This document shows positions 59,288 to 64,000 of a stretch of DNA of 64,000 bases, one piece after another. Source of the DNA: CAVPEW01 sp963703565 (GTDB taxonomy: Bacteria; Actinomycetota; Acidimicrobiia; Acidimicrobiales; VFJN01); the NCBI GenBank assembly GCA_963703565.1, contig CAVPEW010000041.1, positions 1-64,000 on the forward strand. The letters run 5' to 3'. A model generated the notes under the pieces. It was not told where the DNA came from and made no database searches. It saw only the letters and a list, made by a program, of their open reading frames with translations. The translations under genes were made by a program, and so were the position numbers. The number at the start of each line of letters is the position of its first letter. The first letter of the stretch is position 1.

Positions 59288-61066
59288 ATGACGATCCGAC
59301 ACGGTGTCACGGCGCGCGCCGTGGCCGGCGGCGCGGCGCTGTCGCTCACGGCGATGCTGGTCCCGGTGCTGAGCGCGGCGCCAGCGGGGGCTGCTTCGGC
59401 CCCCGAGGTGGTCGCCTCGGGCCTGCACGGGCCTACCAAGCTCACCTTCGACGGCGACGGGAGCCTCTACGTCGCCGAGGCCGGCACCTTCGAGCCCCCT
59501 GTCGACCCCGAGAGCTCCTGCGTGGGCAGCGGCGACGAGCAGACCTGCGTCGGCGACACGGGCGCGGTGGCCAGCGTCGACCTGGACACCGGAGACGTGA
59601 CTCGCGTCGTGGAGGGCCTGCCGTCTCTGGCCGGGGCGCCGACCGACGTGGCAGTGCACGACGACGGTTCGATGGACGTGTCGATCGGTTGCGGCTGCGG
59701 CCCCGACGACCGGGGCGCGTTGGAGGCGTTCTCGGTTCTGGGGACCATCCAGCACATCGATGCCGAGGGGACGCGGACGACCCTGGCCGACATCGCCCAG
59801 TTCGAGTTCGACAACAACCCCGACTCCGGCGAGGAGGGATCAGAGCTCGACAGCAACCCGTTCGACCTGGAGTCGACCGGCGAAGGGCTGCTGGTGGCCG
59901 ACGCCGGAGGAAACGACGTGCTCGCCATCGACGGCGAGGGCACGGTGTCGCTGGCGGCGACGTTCCCGTTCCGCGACGTTCCCGCACCCCCCTTCCTGGG
60001 CGCCCCTCCGGGGACCATGATCCCGATGCAGCCCGTGCCGACCACGGCGTCGCTGGGCGACAACGGCCTGCTCGTCAGCGGCCTTCCCGGCTTCCCCTTC
60101 CCGCCCGGCGGGGCGCTGATCTACCACGTCGCCGAGCCCGGCGCCGAGCCGACCACCTTCGCCGGTGGCCTCAGCGGGCTCACCGACCTGGTCCAGGCAC
60201 CTGACGGAACGGTGTATGCGCTGCAGTTCGCCACGGACCTGCTCGCCGCCGAGAGCGGCGGTGCATCGGCTTCGGAGCTGGTGCAGATCAGGCCCGACGG
60301 CACTCGAAAGGTCATCATGCGCGAGGGCCTGGTCACCCCCGGTGGCGTCGCCATCGGGCCCGACGGGATGATCTACGTCACCAACGACCAGTTCAACCCC
60401 GAGGGTGGCACCGTCCTGCGGGTCGACCCCGACCAGGTGCGCGAGCCCGCCACCGCGTCGGCCTGCGACCCGACGTTGGTGCCAGGCACGCCGTACTACG
60501 AGGAGATCGCGCCAAGCTCGCATCGCGAGGCCATCGAGTGCGTCTCTGCCTGGGAGCTGCTGCAGGGTCGTGGCGACACCGGTTTCGGGCCGGGCATGGC
60601 CCTCACCCGGGGCCAGGCTGCTCTGGTCATCCAGCGGCTGCTGGCACGAGCCGGCATCGTGGCCGACGGCGAACCCGACGCCTTCGGCGACGACGACGGA
60701 ACGATCTACGAGGATGCCGTCGACCTGGCTGCCGACCTGGGGATCGTGCGAGGCCTGGCCGACGGCACCTACCGGCCGCAGGCGACCCTCACACGCGGCC
60801 AGTTCGCCTCGATGCTGGCGGCGACCTGGACGGCGGTGACCGAGGTGGAGCTGTCGGGGCTCGACGCCTTCGGCGACGACGACGGCTCGGTCCACGAGGC
60901 CGCCATCAACGCGGTGGCCGACGCCGGGTGGATGATCGGTAGCTCCGCGGGCGTCTTCGAGCCCTCGTCGCCGATCACCCGGGGACAGGCCAGCTCCGCG
61001 CTGGCCCGGATGCTGTCCTCCTTCGTCGACGCCGGTGACCTCCTCGCCGTGCCCTGGGACAGCTGA
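59288..61066 (+). CDS. Exported ScyD/ScyE-like propeller protein with SLH repeats
   Basis: A 592-residue exported protein. Signal peptide VAGGAALSLTAMLVPVLSAAPAGAASA. The main domain is an NHL/ScyD-like propeller: VVASGLHGPTKLTFDGDGSLYVAEAG, GAVASVDLDTGDVTRVVEGLPSL, GEGLLVADAGGNDVLAIDGEGTVSLAATFP and GGLSGLTDLVQAPDGTVYALQFA. The last ~180 residues hold three SLH repeats (TRGQAALVIQRLL, TRGQFASMLAATW, TRGQASSALARML) separated by DDDGxxxE loops. It is the fourth SLH protein in the window. Catalysis is not evident. The ATG is chosen for the GGGGAGG site 6 bases upstream and the signal peptide. Confidence 0.85.
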   Translation: MTIRHGVTARAVAGGAALSLTAMLVPVLSAAPAGAASAPEVVASGLHGPTKLTFDGDGSLYVAEAGTFEPPVDPESSCVGSGDEQTCVGDTGAVASVDLDTGDVTRVVEGLPSLAGAPTDVAVHDDGSMDVSIGCGCGPDDRGALEAFSVLGTIQHIDAEGTRTTLADIAQFEFDNNPDSGEEGSELDSNPFDLESTGEGLLVADAGGNDVLAIDGEGTVSLAATFPFRDVPAPPFLGAPPGTMIPMQPVPTTASLGDNGLLVSGLPGFPFPPGGALIYHVAEPGAEPTTFAGGLSGLTDLVQAPDGTVYALQFATDLLAAESGGASASELVQIRPDGTRKVIMREGLVTPGGVAIGPDGMIYVTNDQFNPEGGTVLRVDPDQVREPATASACDPTLVPGTPYYEEIAPSSHREAIECVSAWELLQGRGDTGFGPGMALTRGQAALVIQRLLARAGIVADGEPDAFGDDDGTIYEDAVDLAADLGIVRGLADGTYRPQATLTRGQFASMLAATWTAVTEVELSGLDAFGDDDGSVHEAAINAVADAGWMIGSSAGVFEPSSPITRGQASSALARMLSSFVDAGDLLAVPWDS

Positions 61067-61091
61067 GCTCACGCATCGCCAGCAGTTCGCT

Positions 61092-61122
61092 CCGGTGGCG
61101 GGGGTCGTGCCCCCGCCACCGG
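61092..61122. terminator. Bidirectional hairpin terminator
   Basis: A perfect 13-bp stem (CCGGTGGCGGGGG and complement) with a 5-base loop lies between the convergent SLH-protein gene and cofE. No T-run is present on either side. Confidence 0.7.
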
Positions 61123-61168
61123 CGCGTCCGTCCCCGACCCGGCCCGGGCCGTGCCGGGGAGGCACGAC

Positions 61169-61873
61169 TCAGCGGAACAGGTCCTCGGCAGCGGTGCGCA
61201 CCACCTCGGCGTGCACCTCGCCCCGGCCCAACCAGGCCGGGTCCACCCCTCGCACCACCGCAGCTGCGGTGGCCGTGGCCTTCCCCATGACCAGCTCGGC
61301 GGCGCCGGCGATCTCGTCCACCACGCACACCTCGGTGACGGCCAGCTCGCGGCCGCGCTGGTCGGTGGTGCCCCGCAGGTCGACGACTGCCCGGATGCCG
61401 GCGCAGCCGATGGCCACGTCGGTCAAGCCCCGGCGCCAGGTGCGCCCGAAGGTGTCCGACACCACGATCGCCACCTCGACCCCGAGCCGGGCACGCAGCC
61501 CATCGCGCAGGCGCCGGGCCGAGCGGTCGGAGTCCTCCGGGAGCAGTGCCGCCCAGCCCTCGTCCACGTTGGACAGGTCGACCCCGGCGTTGGCGCAGAC
61601 GAAGCCGTGCCGGGTCTCGGAGATCACCAGGTCGCCGCGTCGGCGCAACACCCGGACGGACTCGTCCTCCACCACGCGCCGCTGACCGCGTGGGTCGTCG
61701 GGATCCAGGCGCACGAGGCGGCCCTCGGCCTTGGACACGACCTTCTGGGTGACCACGACCACGTCCCCGTCGGCCAGCCCCGGTTCCGCCGCCGCGAGCA
61801 GGCCGGCCAGGTCGTCGCCGGGGTGGACCTCGGGCACTCCCGCGATGGGCCAGATGCTCAGGGGTCGGTTCAC
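61169..61873 (-). CDS. cofE: Coenzyme F420-0:L-glutamate ligase
   Basis: A 234-residue enzyme adding glutamates to F420-0 with GTP. It has IWPIAGVPEVHPGDDLAGLL, DGDVVVVTQKVVSKAEGRLV, SETRHGFVCANAGVDLSNVDEG and IVVSDTFGRTWRRGLTDVAIGCAG, all conserved in CofE/FbiB N-terminal domains. Mycobacterial FbiB has an extra C-terminal flavin-reductase-like domain that is absent here. The GTG start overlaps the cofD stop (GTGA). Confidence 0.93.
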   Translation of the reverse strand: MNRPLSIWPIAGVPEVHPGDDLAGLLAAAEPGLADGDVVVVTQKVVSKAEGRLVRLDPDDPRGQRRVVEDESVRVLRRRGDLVISETRHGFVCANAGVDLSNVDEGWAALLPEDSDRSARRLRDGLRARLGVEVAIVVSDTFGRTWRRGLTDVAIGCAGIRAVVDLRGTTDQRGRELAVTEVCVVDEIAGAAELVMGKATATAAAVVRGVDPAWLGRGEVHAEVVRTAAEDLFR

Positions 61874-62805
61874 GCCGCCAGGACCACCTGCGCCAGAGCT
61901 GTCGCCGCGGCGACATCGGTCATGACGGTGTCGGTCACGACCGGCTCGAGCCCCTCGGCAGCGACCCGCGACGCAGCGGTGGCATCGGCGTCGTCGAGCA
62001 CGAGGGTTCCGGCCAGCCGGGCGTAGAGCCGCGCGATGCCCACCGTCGAGGGTTCGTGGCCGGTCTCGGCGAGGAGGCGGTCGGCGGGACCCTTGATCGC
62101 TACGCCGGCGACGAGGGGCGACACGGCCACCACGTCGTCGCGGCGGGCGGCCACCGCCTCGCGCACGCCCGGCACGGCCAGCAGCGGCGCGATCGACACC
62201 AGCGGGTTCGACGGGGCGATCACGATCCGCGCCGCCCCGGCGATCGCCTCGAGCACGCCCGGGGCCGGCCGGGCGGCCTCGGCGCCCTCGAAGCGCACGG
62301 CAGCGACGGGGACCTCGTGGCGCAGCCCGACGAAGTACTCCTGGAACGAGATCTCCTCGCCCTCACGGCTGCCCGGTCCCAGCGTCACCCGGGTGCGCAG
62401 CGGATCGTCGGTCACGGGCACCAGCGTGCACGACAGGCCCCACGCCGCGGCCAGCTCGGCGGTCACCTCCGACAGCGCCGCGCCCTCGGCGATGCGATGG
62501 GTGCGGTACAGGTGGGTGCCGAGGTCACGGTCGCCCAGCGAGAACCACTCCATGCCCGGTCCCAGCCGGGCCAGGGTCTGCATCGCCTGCCACGTCTCGC
62601 CCGCGAGCCCCCATCCGCGGTCGGCGTCGTTGGCGTCGGCGAGGGTGTAGGTGACCGTGTCGAGGTCCGGGCTCACGTGCAGGCCGTGCAGCACCAGGTC
62701 GTCTCCGACGTTGCCGACCACGACGATCGCCGACGGGTCGGTCGCTTCGACCATGCCGCGCAGCAGCCGGGCGGCGCCGACGCCACCGGCCAGCACGACG
62801 ATCAT
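61870..62805 (-). CDS. cofD: 2-phospho-L-lactate transferase family protein (CofD/FbiA)
   Basis: A 311-residue enzyme that joins the phosphoenolpyruvyl or lactyl moiety to the deazaflavin Fo. Start IVVLAGGVGAARLLRGMVEA, then VVVGNVGDDLVLHGLHVSPDLDTVTYTLADANDADRGWG, WFSLGDRDLGTHLYRTHRIAEGAALSEVT and IVIAPSNPLVSIAPLLAVPGVREAV are diagnostic. It sits between gmd and cofE with four-base overlaps on both sides. Confidence 0.94.
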   Translation of the reverse strand: MIVVLAGGVGAARLLRGMVEATDPSAIVVVGNVGDDLVLHGLHVSPDLDTVTYTLADANDADRGWGLAGETWQAMQTLARLGPGMEWFSLGDRDLGTHLYRTHRIAEGAALSEVTAELAAAWGLSCTLVPVTDDPLRTRVTLGPGSREGEEISFQEYFVGLRHEVPVAAVRFEGAEAARPAPGVLEAIAGAARIVIAPSNPLVSIAPLLAVPGVREAVAARRDDVVAVSPLVAGVAIKGPADRLLAETGHEPSTVGIARLYARLAGTLVLDDADATAASRVAAEGLEPVVTDTVMTDVAAATALAQVVLAA

Positions 62806-63785
62806 GAGATCGACCGCAACCGGCCCTCGAGCAGGGCCATGTCGGCGTCGACCATCCTCGCCACCAGCTCCTCGAAGGTCGTCGCCGGCGCCCAGCCCAG
62901 CACCCTTCGGGCCTTCGCCGGGTCACCCACGAGCAGGTCCACCTCGGCCGGGCGCACGAAGCGCTCGTCGAGCACGACGTGGCGCTCCCAGTCGAGACCG
63001 ACCCGGTCGAAGGCCAGCTGGCAGAACTCGCGCACCGAGTGCGTCTGCCCGGTGGCGACCACGTAGTCGTCGGGGTGGTCCTGTTGGAGCATGAGCCACA
63101 TCGCCTCCACGTAGTCCCCCGCGAAGCCCCAGTCCCGCTGGGCGTCCAGGTTGCCCAACGCGAGGGTGTCGGTCATGCCCGCCTTGATGCGCGCCACGCC
63201 GTTGGTGATCTTGCGGGTCACGAACTCGTGGCCCCGGCGGGGGCTCTCGTGGTTGAACAGGATCCCGCTGCTGGCGTGCAGGTCGTAGGACTCCCGGTAG
63301 TTCACCGTTATCCAGTGGCCGTAGACCTTGGCCACCCCGTAGGGCGACCGGGGGTAGAGCGGCGTGGCCTCGTCCTGGGGCACGGCCTGCACCTTGCCGA
63401 ACATCTCGCTCGACGACGCCTGGTAGAAGCGGATCTCGGGGTCGACGGTACGGATCGCGTCCAGCAGGCGCGTGACGCCGAGGGCCGTGGTCTCCCCGGT
63501 GAGCACCGGCTGTCCGAAGCTGGTCTGCACGAAGGACTGGGCGGCCAGGTTGTAGACCTCGTGTGGCCGGTGCTCGCGCAGCACCGAGATCATCGAGCCC
63601 TCGTCGAGAAGGTCACCGTGGGTGAACTCGAGCCGGTCCTGGAGGTGGGCGATGCGCTCGTAGTTGACCGTGGAGGACCGACGGACCATGCCCACCACCT
63701 CGTAGCCGTGATCGAGCAGCAGCTCGGCCAGGTAGGAGCCGTCCTGGCCGGTGATGCCTGTGATGAGAGCGCGCCGCGTCGACAT
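62802..63785 (-). CDS. gmd: GDP-mannose 4,6-dehydratase
   Basis: A 327-residue extended SDR making GDP-4-keto-6-deoxymannose. RALITGITGQDGSYLAELLLDHGYEVVGMVRRSST is the cofactor site. EVYNLAAQSFVQTSF, YQASSSEMFGKVQ, YPRSPYGVAKVYGHWITVNYRESY (YxxxK) and LFNHESPRRGHEFVTRKIT are diagnostic for Gmd. The product leads to GDP-rhamnose or GDP-fucose, but no RMD or fucose synthase gene is in the window. It is the first gene of an operon with cofD and cofE, an unexpected partnership. Confidence 0.94.
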   Translation of the reverse strand: MSTRRALITGITGQDGSYLAELLLDHGYEVVGMVRRSSTVNYERIAHLQDRLEFTHGDLLDEGSMISVLREHRPHEVYNLAAQSFVQTSFGQPVLTGETTALGVTRLLDAIRTVDPEIRFYQASSSEMFGKVQAVPQDEATPLYPRSPYGVAKVYGHWITVNYRESYDLHASSGILFNHESPRRGHEFVTRKITNGVARIKAGMTDTLALGNLDAQRDWGFAGDYVEAMWLMLQQDHPDDYVVATGQTHSVREFCQLAFDRVGLDWERHVVLDERFVRPAEVDLLVGDPAKARRVLGWAPATTFEELVARMVDADMALLEGRLRSIS

Positions 63786-63797
63786 CGGGTCGTTGTA
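63786..63797 (-). promoter_or_regulatory. Putative leaderless promoter of gmd-cofD-cofE
   Basis: On the minus strand TACAAC is followed by a 6-base spacer and ATG 63785. The last base departs from TANNNT. Spacing matches other leaderless starts here. Confidence 0.38.
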
Positions 63798-63908
63798 CCC
63801 TCCAGGCCCGCCGGGTGCTGCTAGGTGGCCTAACAGTCGCCCACGTAGCGGTCACCACCGGGCCGGCCGGCCCGTGGGACCGTCCCGGGGTGGGTGAGAG
63901 GGAGCAGC

Positions 63909-64000
63909 ATGGGCCGCTCGGTCGAGTCGTTGGGACGCCGGATCGCCAAGCGCCGCGCCGAGCTGGGCTGGACCCAGCAGGCTCTCGCAGACCGTGTCGC
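63909..64000 (+). CDS. XRE-family helix-turn-helix regulator (5' end only)
   Basis: The first 30 codons of a protein cut by the window edge: RRIAKRRAELGWTQQALADRV is the classical start of a Cro/CI-type helix-turn-helix domain (helix 1, then the TQQALA recognition unit). A GAGAGGGAG ribosome site precedes the ATG. Partner domains and role cannot be seen. Confidence 0.75.
   Translation, partial: MGRSVESLGRRIAKRRAELGWTQQALADRV

Noticed and set aside
1..64000. tRNA, rRNA, insertion sequences, integrase or att sites
   Set aside because: I looked in the intergenic spaces and found no cloverleaf, transposase, terminal inverted repeat or integrase. Genes are packed too tightly to hide larger elements.

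Overview
The window is one stretch of very GC-rich bacterial DNA. From about 1.36 kb onward it reads as a single Actinomycetota chromosome segment, most likely class Acidimicrobiia. The clues are tightly overlapping GTGA/ATGA gene junctions, many GTG and some TTG starts, leaderless promoters with TANNNT -10 boxes, F420 biosynthesis genes, a single-chain methylmalonyl-CoA mutase with MeaB, and several exported proteins with S-layer-homology (SLH) domains. The class assignment is inference. The first ~1.36 kb is different: it holds a class A penicillin-binding protein fragment joined tail-to-tail to the start of an MlaE-type permease gene, both of proteobacterial type and visibly less GC-rich. 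I read this end as an assembly chimera.

Layout. 1.4-2.6 kb: rhodanese-ThiF/MoeB fusion. 2.6-9.8 kb: a four-gene minus-strand operon (two multi-spanning membrane proteins, a methyltransferase, a GtrB-like glycosyltransferase) divergent from a UDP-GlcNAc 2-epimerase-like gene, which converges on a CsaB-like pyruvyl transferase. 9.9-18.1 kb: exported cell-wall proteins (M23-SLH, SpoIID-SLH, matrixin-SLH, CAP with FG-GAP-like repeats) and two YbhN-type membrane proteins. 18.1-30.3 kb: surface-polysaccharide genes (GT2, Wzm/Wzt-type ABC exporter, M23 protein with C-terminal repeats, coiled-coil methyltransferase, several GT4 enzymes), interrupted by a decayed AbiEi/DUF559-like pseudogene and an APH-family kinase gene. 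30.3-44.3 kb: mostly metabolism (MeaB, methylmalonyl-CoA mutase, TesB, FetAB-like transporter, a small HiPIP-like protein, beta-propeller protein, LpdA-like quinone reductase, acyl-CoA carboxylase alpha chain, BirA, PabC, PabB). 44.3-61.1 kb: LCP ligase, RmlA, RmlC, RmlB, UDP-glucose dehydrogenase, UDP-xylose synthase-like enzyme, a Baeyer-Villiger monooxygenase, further glycosyltransferases and a sugar nucleotidyltransferase, and another SLH protein. 61.1-64 kb: gmd-cofD-cofE and the start of an XRE-type regulator.

How the genes fit together. Most of the window appears to build, export and decorate a cell-surface glycopolymer and to attach proteins to it. The best candidate system is a pyruvyl transferase and a UDP-GlcNAc 2-epimerase-like enzyme next to three SLH-domain exported enzymes, with a fourth SLH protein at 59.3 kb. 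This matches the SLH/pyruvylated-polymer anchoring logic known from Bacillus, here in an actinobacterium. A second theme is the Wzt C-terminal domain plus coiled-coil methyltransferase, which resembles capped-chain ABC export.

Quality caution: five otherwise intact genes each carry exactly one extra base. This points to residual +1 insertion errors in the assembly rather than gene decay.
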